Origin: Kistimonas sp964291485
Lineage (GTDB): Bacteria > Pseudomonadota > Gammaproteobacteria > Pseudomonadales > Endozoicomonadaceae
Length of the DNA stretch: 64,000 nucleotides
NCBI GenBank assembly: GCA_964291485.2
Contig: OZ220224.1
Span: 4,216,001 to 4,280,000, forward strand
Direction of reading: 5' to 3'
Shown here: positions 52,584 to 61,398 of the stretch, piece after piece
Numbering within the stretch: the stretch's first letter is position 1
How the letters are laid out: each line of letters starts with the position of its first letter
Made by a program: the position numbers and the translations under genes
The notes under the pieces: model-generated
What the model saw: only the letters and a program-made list of their open reading frames with translations
Database searches by the model: none
Told to the model about the DNA's origin: nothing

Positions 52584-53198
52584 TTACACTTTCAGGCCGG
52601 GTGTACGCAGCATTCCCCAGAACGGCAGCTTGCCTCCCGGCGCAAAACAGTGCTCTACCACACGGAAACCCATTGACTGGTAAAGATGGGTGTTTATCTC
52701 TCGCTGTGTCTCCAGGTAACAAGGCTGTTGCCGTCGATCAAGATCACACAATTTTTCACTTAACAGCCGTTTGCCAATACCACGCCCTTGCGCCTCGGGA
52801 TGAACAGCAAGCAGGTTGAGGTACCAATGCGGCCAGGGCATATGGTGGAAGCGCACAGCCTGGCAGAACAGGGAAAAGGCTTTCATACGACTACGGTATA
52901 TTTCTTCTGAACCGTATGTATGCGTAAACGTAAGCTCCGGAAGCCTGGGCGATATTGAGGGCGGCAGCCAGACAGCTACACCTTGAATGGCACCGGAATC
53001 CGCATAAATCTCAGCAGCTTCCGGTAATGTGGTCAGATAATGGAGAAAATCCTGCTCAAGACAATCCTTCAGATCAGGAATGGCATTCCCGTATTCACCG
53101 AATAATTCATAATACTGAAAAGCCGCAGCCAGCGTATGGGCGGCGGCCGCAAAATCTGAGGAAAAAAGCCGTTTCACTCCAAAACAATCCTGATTCAA
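52584..53198 (-). CDS. GNAT-family N-acetyltransferase
   Basis: 204 residues from a TTG at 53198; the ribosome binding site is poor, so the start is uncertain. The acetyl-CoA loop is clear: LLAVHPEAQGRGIGKRLL (motif A, V-x-P-x-x-Q-G-x-G-I-G). The C-terminal YLETQREINTHLYQSMGF is the motif B region. The upstream half has the TGVAVWLPP-type strand (here QGVAVWLPP). It acetylates an unknown amine. It lies just before the importer operon, on the same strand, with 206 bases between that include the FNR box. Confidence 0.85.
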   Translation of the reverse strand: MNQDCFGVKRLFSSDFAAAAHTLAAAFQYYELFGEYGNAIPDLKDCLEQDFLHYLTTLPEAAEIYADSGAIQGVAVWLPPSISPRLPELTFTHTYGSEEIYRSRMKAFSLFCQAVRFHHMPWPHWYLNLLAVHPEAQGRGIGKRLLSEKLCDLDRRQQPCYLETQREINTHLYQSMGFRVVEHCFAPGGKLPFWGMLRTPGLKV

Positions 53199-53339
53199 TC
53201 TGAATTTTGGAGCAGTCTATGTCGATCCTTACTCATTCATGTTGACCCGAATCAGTCTCCGGGCCGTCATTTATCGCTGCGAATGATGTTGCTCAAAAAG
53301 GAGGTATTTATCTGTCTGTACATACCTCTGGGCAGTCCA

Positions 53340-54692
53340 TCACCACTCGCCGAATTGCCGCAGACGCTGCTGATCCAAATGTCGTTTATCAACCTTTAAA
53401 TAGGCAGTTTGTTCTTCAATGATTACGGTCACTTCCTTTACCCCTGACACAGAAGCAATCTGCTCATGGACACGTACCGCTTCAGTAGGTACTACCGGAA
53501 ATAAATCCATCACCAAACTGGAGACATAGCGAGGCTGCCGCATGGTCATCACCAGCAACCACCAGATGGCTGTTGCCGAACCGCAAACCACCAGCACACC
53601 GATGTGCCCATAAGACTGATAGGCAACCCCACTCAGCGCTCCCCCCAAACCTGCACCCAGAAACTGACACGTCGAATAGGCGCCCATTGCCGTGCCCCGA
53701 TTCCCCGCCGGTGCCTGACGGCTCACCAGGGACGGCAATGTGGCTTCAAGGAAGTTAAAAGCGGCAAAAAAGAGAAAAACACTGATGATCAATCCGACCA
53801 AACTGCCTCTCTCTGACCAGGCAACGACCTGGGCAACCAGCAACAATGCAACAGCGCCAACCATCACTTGCTTCAGGCAGTGCTTACGTTCACCGATCAC
53901 AATAAACGGCACCATCGCAACAAATGACAGAACCATCGTTAGCAGATACACCCACCAGTGTTCTTCTCGTGGTAAACCGGCAAGATTCTGCAGATCCAGC
54001 GGAACCGTAATGAAAAGTCCCATCAGAACAAAGTGAAGAATGAAAATACCGACATCCAAACGCAGCAACTGTGGATCTTTCAAAGTGGCGCTGAGTTGCC
54101 CGGTAATAGTGGCAGTTTCACGATTACATTTCTGAATGGCAGGCGTTGGCACTCCCCAGGCAACGATCACCATCGCAACCAGGGCAGCAACCGCAGTAAC
54201 CATGAATAACCCATCTATACCAGTCAGTCGTGTAATCAGCGGTCCCAGTACCATTGCCACACAAAATGAGACGCCGATACTCATGCCCACCATAGCCATG
54301 GCCTTGGTACGGTTCTGTTCACGGGTGAGATCAGATAATAACGCAGTGATTGCAGCAGCAACCGCACCTGCTCCCTGCAAGAAACGCCCAGCGATGATGC
54401 CGACCATGGAGTCAGAGAAGGCTGCTAGCAAGCTGCCAAGAAAAAAGATTCCCAGCCCGATGAGGATAACGGGTTTTCTACCGATTCGGTCAGATAACAA
54501 ACCTGCAGGAATTTGTAACAAGGCCTGGGTGATACCATAAGCGCCAATCGCCAGTCCGATTAATGCAGGCGTGCTGCCCTCGATCGTATCGGCATAAACC
54601 GCCAACACCGGAAGCAACATGAACAACCCCAGCATACGAAGGGCGAACACAGCGGATAAAGACAGAGAGGCTCTTACTTCCAGTTGATTCAT
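53340..54692 (-). CDS. MFS transporter with C-terminal extra domain
   Basis: 450 residues, twelve membrane helices. Motif A of the family appears as LSDRIGRKPVI, and the first helix region FMLLPVLAVYADTIEGSTPALIGLAIGAYG resembles drug exporters (short form LPVLAVYA). After the last helix a small cytoplasmic domain of about 60 residues (EQIASVSGVKEVTVIIEEQTAYLKVD, in part) looks like a ferredoxin-fold HMA-like module. The same layout is known in the Pseudomonas gene between ssb and uvrA, which this gene probably corresponds to. The substrate is unknown. It is divergent from nothing: the next gene leftward is 141 bases away. Confidence 0.87.
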   Translation of the reverse strand: MNQLEVRASLSLSAVFALRMLGLFMLLPVLAVYADTIEGSTPALIGLAIGAYGITQALLQIPAGLLSDRIGRKPVILIGLGIFFLGSLLAAFSDSMVGIIAGRFLQGAGAVAAAITALLSDLTREQNRTKAMAMVGMSIGVSFCVAMVLGPLITRLTGIDGLFMVTAVAALVAMVIVAWGVPTPAIQKCNRETATITGQLSATLKDPQLLRLDVGIFILHFVLMGLFITVPLDLQNLAGLPREEHWWVYLLTMVLSFVAMVPFIVIGERKHCLKQVMVGAVALLLVAQVVAWSERGSLVGLIISVFLFFAAFNFLEATLPSLVSRQAPAGNRGTAMGAYSTCQFLGAGLGGALSGVAYQSYGHIGVLVVCGSATAIWWLLVMTMRQPRYVSSLVMDLFPVVPTEAVRVHEQIASVSGVKEVTVIIEEQTAYLKVDKRHLDQQRLRQFGEW

Positions 54693-54769
54693 ACGGACTA
54701 CTTATCATTCTTTAGTCGTCAAACAGCGACATTGTATCAGTTGGATGTCACGTAAAAGCAAGCGTTGTG

Positions 54770-56611
54770 TTATGAACCGACAGCGCCGGAAGCCCCTCGC
54801 ACTTCACGCCGAACAGCATCATTACCTATACGCTTATCGATGGATTTGACATCTTCAGTCTTATACCCCTGTAAGCCGGTATTATATTCCTGAATTTCCA
54901 GGTTCCCGCTATTAAGCAATATGGAATGCCATAGTTCCTGTTCCTCGGGTGTCAGTGGTGCACCTGGCTCAGGGACTTCCCCCCGCAGTTCGCAGCGTGC
55001 TGCCAGAAACTTCACTTCGGCATCCAGCATACCCGTACGGTCTTTTCCGCTCTTGCAATTCGACAAAGGAATACCCTTCAAAAGATGGGTCAGCAACAGG
55101 ATTCGAGCAGGCATTTTGTAGGCTTCTTCTTTGTCCTTATGATCCAGCTTCTGCTGAAAGATCGTTTTGATCTGTCGCTCAAGCTGCCTGATAATCTTAA
55201 ACTCTTTACGCAGGGTCTCTATGCGTTCAGAAATTTCCATAGCTTCCTGAGGGGATGCTGTCGCAACCCTGGATTCCAGCGCTTGAAGTCTGGCAGCACT
55301 ATTATCGATATACTCCATGACCCATCCACCAGGAAAATCGGTTTTTTCATCAGGATCACCAATCAGGGCCTCCAAAGCTTTTCTATTCAAGGCATCAGAC
55401 ATCCCCCAACCACCCAACACATCAGGAATAGAGGGATCAACCGCGAAATAATTGACACCAAAATTGAAGCGCAACATTCTGGTCGTCAGTTTGATCACTT
55501 GCAGTTCTCCGTCTGGATCAATGATTTCCAACGCGATTGGCTGTTTTTCAGTCAACAGGCTGAAAGCTTCAACTTGATCAGCCAACATGATCTTCTCATT
55601 ATCTAAACCTGATCGAACCTGGTCAGGCGTCACCAGTGAAGTAGAAACCAAATCCAGATGTACCGGCTTTTCAGGATCAGCAAAAGCCTGCTGTAACAAA
55701 TCCGGCCGGAGACTCAGTGCTGCAAGCAAGGATTCCTTCGCACGCTGCATATTCGCAACCTTTCGTTCATCGCCCTCCATACCGTAGGCGGAATGAATAC
55801 CGTGTCTAACCCCCTGGTAGAGTACATGCCCGGTATTTCGGCTTTGAAAACTGGATGTCCAGAGGTTTACTGCATGGTCTGCAGAGGTGATGGTTAATGA
55901 GGAAATCCCTTCTCCCTGGTAATTTACCGGGAACAAATCTCTGTCACTGGACTTCGAAGCACGCATTTCAGCAGCAGGAATCTGCAGACTATCTAACGCA
56001 CCAAGCGTTCGGCTCTCAACCGTCCCTTTTACTTCCTGCCACTTTTTCTTGTTTAAGCCTCGAATAATTTTGATTTTCATTAACGCCTTTAATTCTTGCG
56101 GAGGATAGCCCGCTTTAACAAGGCGCTGTCTCAATTGCTTAGGATGCTCCTTAACGGCCTGTATAAAGTTTTTGTCACTTACAGGTTCATGTGCCTGTTC
56201 ATTTTCATTGCGTGATAACAAACTTTGAACTTCAGCATCCAGTGCTTCACGCAGCTTTAACAAAGGACGCGACATAAACTGGTTTTCATTGATCAGCTCT
56301 ATCGCAATTAACAGGTTTCGAACTTTTGTTTCATTTAATGCCCCCATACTGACAGAACTCTGCCACTTACCAGGGCTGACTCTCCGTGCTGCTAAAAAGT
56401 GCTCAAGAGGTGCTGAACGAATGGTGCGCTCAGACAACCTTCGGTGTGCGTTGCCAACACGCAGCCTTTCCCTTAAATACGTAATCGGGTTACGAATGCG
56501 AATGAAACGACCAAGCCCCTGACGCCAGCGCGTCCACCGTGAAACCGTAGATTGCGGCTGGTGAGAACTATTGGTTCGCCGGTTGGAAGGATCAACGCCT
56601 CCTGGCCGCAT
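54770..56611 (-). CDS. SopB/IpgD-family phosphoinositide phosphatase, type III effector family
   Basis: 613 residues. The diagnostic phosphatase loop CKSGKDRTG lies at residues 519-527 (Cys519, Arg525), identical to the SopB/SigD active-site motif. A second family signature, FNFGVN, is at 382-387. VRHGIHSAYG and LLNSGNLEIQEYNTGLQG flank them as in SopB. The N-terminal 110 residues are Arg/Ser/Thr-rich with an NSSHQPQST stretch, typical of a secretion and chaperone-binding region. SopB and IpgD are injected by type III secretion and dephosphorylate PI(4,5)P2 and inositol phosphates in the host cell. No other secretion gene is in the window. The gene sits between the MFS gene and uvrA and has no strong ribosome binding site. 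Codon use looks somewhat more AT-rich than its neighbours. Confidence 0.9.
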   Translation of the reverse strand: MRPGGVDPSNRRTNSSHQPQSTVSRWTRWRQGLGRFIRIRNPITYLRERLRVGNAHRRLSERTIRSAPLEHFLAARRVSPGKWQSSVSMGALNETKVRNLLIAIELINENQFMSRPLLKLREALDAEVQSLLSRNENEQAHEPVSDKNFIQAVKEHPKQLRQRLVKAGYPPQELKALMKIKIIRGLNKKKWQEVKGTVESRTLGALDSLQIPAAEMRASKSSDRDLFPVNYQGEGISSLTITSADHAVNLWTSSFQSRNTGHVLYQGVRHGIHSAYGMEGDERKVANMQRAKESLLAALSLRPDLLQQAFADPEKPVHLDLVSTSLVTPDQVRSGLDNEKIMLADQVEAFSLLTEKQPIALEIIDPDGELQVIKLTTRMLRFNFGVNYFAVDPSIPDVLGGWGMSDALNRKALEALIGDPDEKTDFPGGWVMEYIDNSAARLQALESRVATASPQEAMEISERIETLRKEFKIIRQLERQIKTIFQQKLDHKDKEEAYKMPARILLLTHLLKGIPLSNCKSGKDRTGMLDAEVKFLAARCELRGEVPEPGAPLTPEEQELWHSILLNSGNLEIQEYNTGLQGYKTEDVKSIDKRIGNDAVRREVRGASGAVGS

Positions 56612-56678
56612 ATTGTCGTCCGTGTTTGTTCGCCATTCCCAACACTATAGGTGTTAGCCGTCCACATTGAAAACCTGC

Positions 56679-56707
56679 ATGACCAGACTGTGGCGCTTCT
56701 TTATAAT
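56679..56707 (+). promoter_or_regulatory. Candidate sigma-70 promoter of uvrA
   Basis: TATAAT (56702-56707) is a perfect minus-10. ATGACC (56679-56684) is a four-of-six minus-35 at 17 bases. I found no LexA-type CTGT-N8-ACAG box in this region, so SOS control is not supported. Confidence 0.55.
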
Positions 56708-56734
56708 ATCGGGTTCTCTGTAAGGAGTTGGCTT

Positions 56735-59575
56735 GTGGACCAGATAACTGTCCGTGGTGCAAGAACCCACAACCTCAAGAATATCAACCTGGATATTCCC
56801 CGCGATAAACTGATTGTTATCACCGGGTTGTCCGGTTCCGGGAAATCCTCACTGGCGTTTGACACCCTCTATGCGGAAGGGCAACGTCGCTATGTGGAAT
56901 CCCTGTCGACCTACGCACGACAGTTTCTGTCCATGATGGAAAAGCCGGATGTGGATCACATCGAAGGCTTGTCACCCGCCATCTCCATTGAACAGAAGTC
57001 CACCAGCCATAACCCGCGCTCGACGGTTGGCACCATTACAGAGGTTTACGACTACCTTCGCCTTCTGTTTGCCCGCACTGGTATTCCCCGCTGCCCCAGA
57101 CACCATCACCCACTGGAAGCACAAACTGTCAGCCAGATGGTGGATCAGGTCCTGGCCTTGCCAGATGGCGAGAAAGTCATGATCCTTGCGCCGGTTGTAC
57201 GGGATCGCAAAGGTGAGCACCTGCACATTTTCAGTGAACTGAAAAGTCAGGGGTTTATTCGTGCCCGCATAGACGGCATTGTCACCGATCTGGATACGCC
57301 ACCGGCGCTGGACAAAAAGCGTAAACATACGATTGAAGTGGTAGTGGATCGCTTCAAGGTTCGCGATGATCTTCAGCTGCGCATTGCCGAATCATTTGAA
57401 ACAGCCTTGGGGCTGACCGATGGTCTGGTTGCGGTCAGCTTCATGGACAGCGATCAAGACGACATTGTCTTTTCAGCAAAATATGCCTGCCCGGAATGTG
57501 GCTATAGCCTGAATGAACTTGAACCCAGACTATTTTCCTTCAACAACCCTGCAGGAGCCTGCCCGAGTTGCGATGGTCTGGGAGTTCGCCAGTTTTTCGA
57601 TCCTGACAGAATTATTCAACACCCGGAACTGACCCTGGCTGAAGGCGCTATCCGCGGCTGGGATCGCCGAAGTGTTTACTATTTCCACATGCTGAAGTCT
57701 CTGGCTACACACTACGGCTTCGATATCGACACACCTTTTGATGAACTTTCTGCTGCGCATCAAGAAGTCATACTTCATGGCTCTGGCCACGAAGAGATCG
57801 ATTTCAGCTATATCAATGATCGTGGCGATATTTACCGAAAACGACACCGTTTCGAAGGTATCATCCCTAACTTTGAACGTCGTTACCGGGATACCGATTC
57901 ACAATCCGTCCGTGACGAGCTTTCCAAGTTCCTCGCCACGCAAGCCTGCCCGAAGTGCAAAGGTACACGACTACGGGAAGAAGCACGGAATGTCTTCATT
58001 GAAGAAAACACGTTACCAGACATAACTCGTCTGCCTGTTGAAAAGTCCCTTGCCTACTTCCAGAACCTGAGCTTGCCAGGGCGTCGTGGCGAGATTGCAG
58101 CGAAGATTCTCAAAGAGATTTCTGATCGCCTGAGCTTTCTGGTGAACGTTGGACTCAATTACCTGACATTGGATCGTAGTGCAGAAACCCTGTCTGGTGG
58201 TGAAGCCCAGCGTATCCGACTCGCCAGCCAGATTGGTGCGGGTCTGGTGGGCGTCATGTATATCCTGGATGAACCGTCTATCGGCCTTCACCAGCGTGAC
58301 AACGACAGACTACTGAAAACCCTGACCCGCCTGCGAGATCTCGGCAATACTGTCATTGTTGTGGAGCATGATGAGGATGCAATTCGCTCAGCAGATCATG
58401 TCATCGATATTGGCCCCGGCGCAGGTGTTCATGGCGGTGGCGTTGTTGCACAAGGGTCACCGGACGATGTTATTGCTTCACCTCAGTCGCTGACTGGCCA
58501 GTATCTTTCAGGCGTACTGGAAATTACCATTCCGGCCAAACGACAACCTGTGGATAAAAAGAAACTATTAAGCTTGTCAGGCTGCACGGGCAACAACCTG
58601 AAAAATGTTAACCTGGACATTCCTGTTGGTCTCATGACGTGTATTACCGGTGTATCAGGCTCAGGTAAATCGACATTGATCAATAGCACGCTTTATCCCA
58701 TTTGCGCCCATCAGCTGAATGGTGCAACCACGCTATCGCCTTCACCTTATCGGAAAATTGCAGGGTTAGATCACTTCGATAAATGTATTGATATTGACCA
58801 GAGCCCCATTGGCAGAACCCCTCGCTCTAACCCGGCGACCTACACCGGCATATTCACGCCTATTCGGGAGCTTTTTGCCGGCACACAGGAAGCGCGCTCC
58901 CGTGGCTACAAACCTGGACGGTTTAGCTTTAACGTGAAAGGAGGCCGGTGTGAAGCCTGCCAGGGCGATGGCGTGATCAAGGTTGAAATGCACTTCCTGC
59001 CGGATATCTACGTGCCCTGTGACGTCTGCAAAGGCAATCGTTATAACCGTGAGACACTGGACATCCAGTACAAGGGCAAGAGCATTGATGAAGTGCTGGA
59101 TATGACCGTCGAGGATGCATTGGTGTTCTTTGACGCCATTCCTGCGTTAAAGCGAAAGCTGCAAACACTCATGGATGTCGGCTTGTCGTATATCCGGCTG
59201 GGGCAGAATGCGACAACGCTCTCCGGCGGGGAAGCACAACGGGTTAAGCTTGCCAAAGAGCTGTCCAAACGGGACACCGGCAAAACGCTGTATATTCTGG
59301 ATGAGCCCACCACCGGACTGCATTTTCATGATATCCAGCAACTGTTGCAGGTACTCCACCGGTTACGGGACCACGGCAATACTGTCGTTGTTATTGAGCA
59401 TAACCTGGATGTTATCAAAACCGCTGACTGGTTGGTTGATCTGGGTCCGGAAGGGGGGGATGGAGGCGGTGAAATCATTGCTACCGGAACGCCGGAAGAC
59501 GTCGCCGCAATCTCTGAATCTCATACCGGCCGTTTTCTGAAACCCATTATTCAGAAGGCAAAAGCGGTGGCCTGA
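56735..59575 (+). CDS. uvrA: Excinuclease ABC subunit A
   Basis: 946 residues from the GTG at 56735, which has AAGGAG eight bases before it; E. coli UvrA has 940. It recognises helix-distorting DNA damage and loads UvrB. Two ABC modules: Walker A GLSGSGKSS near the N-terminus and GVSGSGKST in the second half. Each has the signature LSGGEAQR. Zinc modules are shown by CPECGYSLNE with CPSCDG and by CEACQGDGV with CDVCKGNRY. It ends with a clear terminator. Confidence 0.97.
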   Translation: MDQITVRGARTHNLKNINLDIPRDKLIVITGLSGSGKSSLAFDTLYAEGQRRYVESLSTYARQFLSMMEKPDVDHIEGLSPAISIEQKSTSHNPRSTVGTITEVYDYLRLLFARTGIPRCPRHHHPLEAQTVSQMVDQVLALPDGEKVMILAPVVRDRKGEHLHIFSELKSQGFIRARIDGIVTDLDTPPALDKKRKHTIEVVVDRFKVRDDLQLRIAESFETALGLTDGLVAVSFMDSDQDDIVFSAKYACPECGYSLNELEPRLFSFNNPAGACPSCDGLGVRQFFDPDRIIQHPELTLAEGAIRGWDRRSVYYFHMLKSLATHYGFDIDTPFDELSAAHQEVILHGSGHEEIDFSYINDRGDIYRKRHRFEGIIPNFERRYRDTDSQSVRDELSKFLATQACPKCKGTRLREEARNVFIEENTLPDITRLPVEKSLAYFQNLSLPGRRGEIAAKILKEISDRLSFLVNVGLNYLTLDRSAETLSGGEAQRIRLASQIGAGLVGVMYILDEPSIGLHQRDNDRLLKTLTRLRDLGNTVIVVEHDEDAIRSADHVIDIGPGAGVHGGGVVAQGSPDDVIASPQSLTGQYLSGVLEITIPAKRQPVDKKKLLSLSGCTGNNLKNVNLDIPVGLMTCITGVSGSGKSTLINSTLYPICAHQLNGATTLSPSPYRKIAGLDHFDKCIDIDQSPIGRTPRSNPATYTGIFTPIRELFAGTQEARSRGYKPGRFSFNVKGGRCEACQGDGVIKVEMHFLPDIYVPCDVCKGNRYNRETLDIQYKGKSIDEVLDMTVEDALVFFDAIPALKRKLQTLMDVGLSYIRLGQNATTLSGGEAQRVKLAKELSKRDTGKTLYILDEPTTGLHFHDIQQLLQVLHRLRDHGNTVVVIEHNLDVIKTADWLVDLGPEGGDGGGEIIATGTPEDVAAISESHTGRFLKPIIQKAKAVA

Positions 59576-59580
59576 CACAA

Positions 59581-59608
59581 AAAAACCCGGCACATAGCCG
59601 GGTTTTTT
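59581..59608. terminator. Bidirectional terminator between uvrA and the aminotransferase gene
   Basis: AAAAACCCGGC (59581-59591) pairs with GCCGGGTTTTTT (59597-59608) around a five-base loop, with A and T runs on both sides. Confidence 0.92.
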
Positions 59609-59622
59609 ACATAATTTACGCA

Positions 59623-60801
59623 CTAAGCGTACACGGCATTCGCAGCCTTGATCGACTCACCCGCCTTAAAGCTATAACCCTGCTTAAGCAGTGTCGCTTC
59701 AAGGGCAGACAAACAGCTTAAAACGTTGGATTTATTAGCCGCATAACCCATCAAACCAATACGCCAGACCTTACCGGCAAAAGCGCCCAGTCCAGCACCG
59801 ATCTCAAGGTTATAGTCATTAAGAAGCTGACTTCTTACAGCAGCATCATCGACACCTTCAGGAATAACAACGGCATTCAACTGTACCAAGCGTTCTGTTT
59901 CAGGAACCAGCATTTCCAGCCCCATAGCCGCAAGGCCAGCAGTCAGTGCACGATGATGTAATGCGTGTCGCTGCCAGACATTTTCCAGTCCTTCTTCCTG
60001 CAATATGCACAATGCTTCGTGCAGGGCATACAACTGGTTAACCGGAGCCGTATGGTGATAGGCACGCTTACCCTCGCCTCCCCAATAACCCATGATCAGG
60101 CTCATATCGAGAAACCAGCTTTTTACCTTGCTCTTTCTGCCGTTAATCTTCGCGATGGCGGCATCACTGAAACTGACCGGAGACAAACCAGGCACACACG
60201 ATAAACACTTCTGTGAACCGGAATAAACAGCATCAATACCCCACTGATCAATATTCAACTCACAGCCGCCCAGTGATGTGACAGTATCAACAATGGTCAA
60301 ACAATCATGCGCTTTTGCCAAACGACAAAGTGCTTCTGCATCAGATAATGCACCGGTTGATGTTTCAGCATGTACAAAAGCAAGAATGGCTGCATCAGGA
60401 TGCTGAGTCAAAGCTTGCTCTACTTTGACTGGATCAACAGCACGTCCCCAGTCTGATTCGACAATAATGGGTACACCACCAAAACGTTCGACATTCTCCT
60501 TCATCCGTCCGCCAAACACGCCATTGATGCAGACAATGACCTTGTCACCTTCTTCGACCAGGTTTACAAAACAGGCTTCCATACCCGCTGAGCCCGGTGC
60601 AGAAATGGGTAGCGTCAGACGGTTTTGTGTTTTGAACGCATACTGAATCAGTACCTTCAATTCATCCATCATCCGGATAAATTCTGGATCAAGGTGACCA
60701 ATCGTCGGACGGGAAAGTGCTTCTGTGATTCGCGGGTTAACATCTGAAGGGCCGGGGCCCATGAGTGTACGACGCGGCGGATGGAATGAGGTAATTGTCA
60801 T
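59623..60801 (-). CDS. Class V aminotransferase, alanine-glyoxylate/serine-glyoxylate type
   Basis: 392 residues. PLP enzyme of the AGXT family. MGPGPSDVNPRI at the start is the family signature. SGSAGMEA-like SAPGSAGMEACFVNL, the Asp in IVDTVTSLGG (PLP pyridine N) and the Schiff-base Lys in SGSQKCLSCVPG are in place. HHTAPVNQLYAL and the Arg in VWRIGLMGY complete the active site. The C-terminal segment matches soluble homologues that transfer amino groups between alanine or serine and glyoxylate. The specific donor is unknown. The gene is monocistronic. AGAAG precedes the ATG. Confidence 0.9.
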   Translation of the reverse strand: MTITSFHPPRRTLMGPGPSDVNPRITEALSRPTIGHLDPEFIRMMDELKVLIQYAFKTQNRLTLPISAPGSAGMEACFVNLVEEGDKVIVCINGVFGGRMKENVERFGGVPIIVESDWGRAVDPVKVEQALTQHPDAAILAFVHAETSTGALSDAEALCRLAKAHDCLTIVDTVTSLGGCELNIDQWGIDAVYSGSQKCLSCVPGLSPVSFSDAAIAKINGRKSKVKSWFLDMSLIMGYWGGEGKRAYHHTAPVNQLYALHEALCILQEEGLENVWQRHALHHRALTAGLAAMGLEMLVPETERLVQLNAVVIPEGVDDAAVRSQLLNDYNLEIGAGLGAFAGKVWRIGLMGYAANKSNVLSCLSALEATLLKQGYSFKAGESIKAANAVYA

Positions 60802-60949
60802 GTTCTTCTATCTATTCGTTTTTTGGGAGACAAGCTGCCAGCACGGTTTCACATGGCAAAGCAACATTCGGCAGGCAGAATACACCAGAATCAGATTGAG
60901 TGCGCGTTTCAGGAGAGCATTCATGTCGACACTAAATTGCAGGCATAAA

Positions 60950-60974
60950 AAAACCGGGCTTTAAGCCCGGTTTT
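60950..60974 (-). terminator. Terminator of the alpha ribosomal operon
   Basis: AAAACCGGGCTT and AAGCCCGGTTTT form a nearly perfect 12-base palindrome about one central base. On the minus strand it lies 11 bases after the rplQ stop and ends in T. Confidence 0.88.
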
Positions 60975-60984
60975 CTTTGCTGAT

Positions 60985-61368
60985 TTACTCTTCGTCAGCT
61001 GCAACTTCTGCAGGACGATCAACCAGCTGAACGTATGCCATAGGTGCATTGTCGCCGTTACGGAAACCACACTTCAGGATACGGATGTAACCGCCAGGAC
61101 GATCCTTGAAACGGGGTCCCAGATCGGAGAAAAGCTTGCCAACGGCTGCTTTGCTGCGAAGACGGTCAAACGCCAAACGGCGGTTGGCTACGGAGTCTTC
61201 CTTAGCCAGGGTGATCATGGGCTCTGCTACACGGCGCAGTTCTTTCGCCTTGGGCAGAGTGGTCTTGATCATTTCATGTTCAACCAGGGACGCAGTCATG
61301 TTACGGAACATCGCAGTGCGATGTGAACTCGTCCGGCTGAATTTTCGTCCACTTTTACGGTGACGCAT
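60985..61368 (-). CDS. rplQ: Ribosomal protein L17
   Basis: 127 residues, the normal length. It starts MRHRKSGRKFSRTSSHR and has TLPKAKELRRVAEPMITLAK and PRFKDRPGGYIRILK, conserved in bacterial L17. It is a large-subunit protein near the peptide exit tunnel. It lies 30 bases after rpoA as last gene of the operon. Confidence 0.98.
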   Translation of the reverse strand: MRHRKSGRKFSRTSSHRTAMFRNMTASLVEHEMIKTTLPKAKELRRVAEPMITLAKEDSVANRRLAFDRLRSKAAVGKLFSDLGPRFKDRPGGYIRILKCGFRNGDNAPMAYVQLVDRPAEVAADEE

Positions 61369-61398
61369 AACTCTGATTCCTTACCAGTTGCCTGGCAC

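Noticed and set aside
56612..56734. LexA (SOS) box before uvrA
   Set aside because: No CTGT-N8-ACAG or close variant is present; only an ordinary promoter was found.
44740..56734. Integrative element carrying the accessory genes
   Set aside because: I saw no integrase, transposase, flanking direct repeats or tRNA site, so no mobile element is called.
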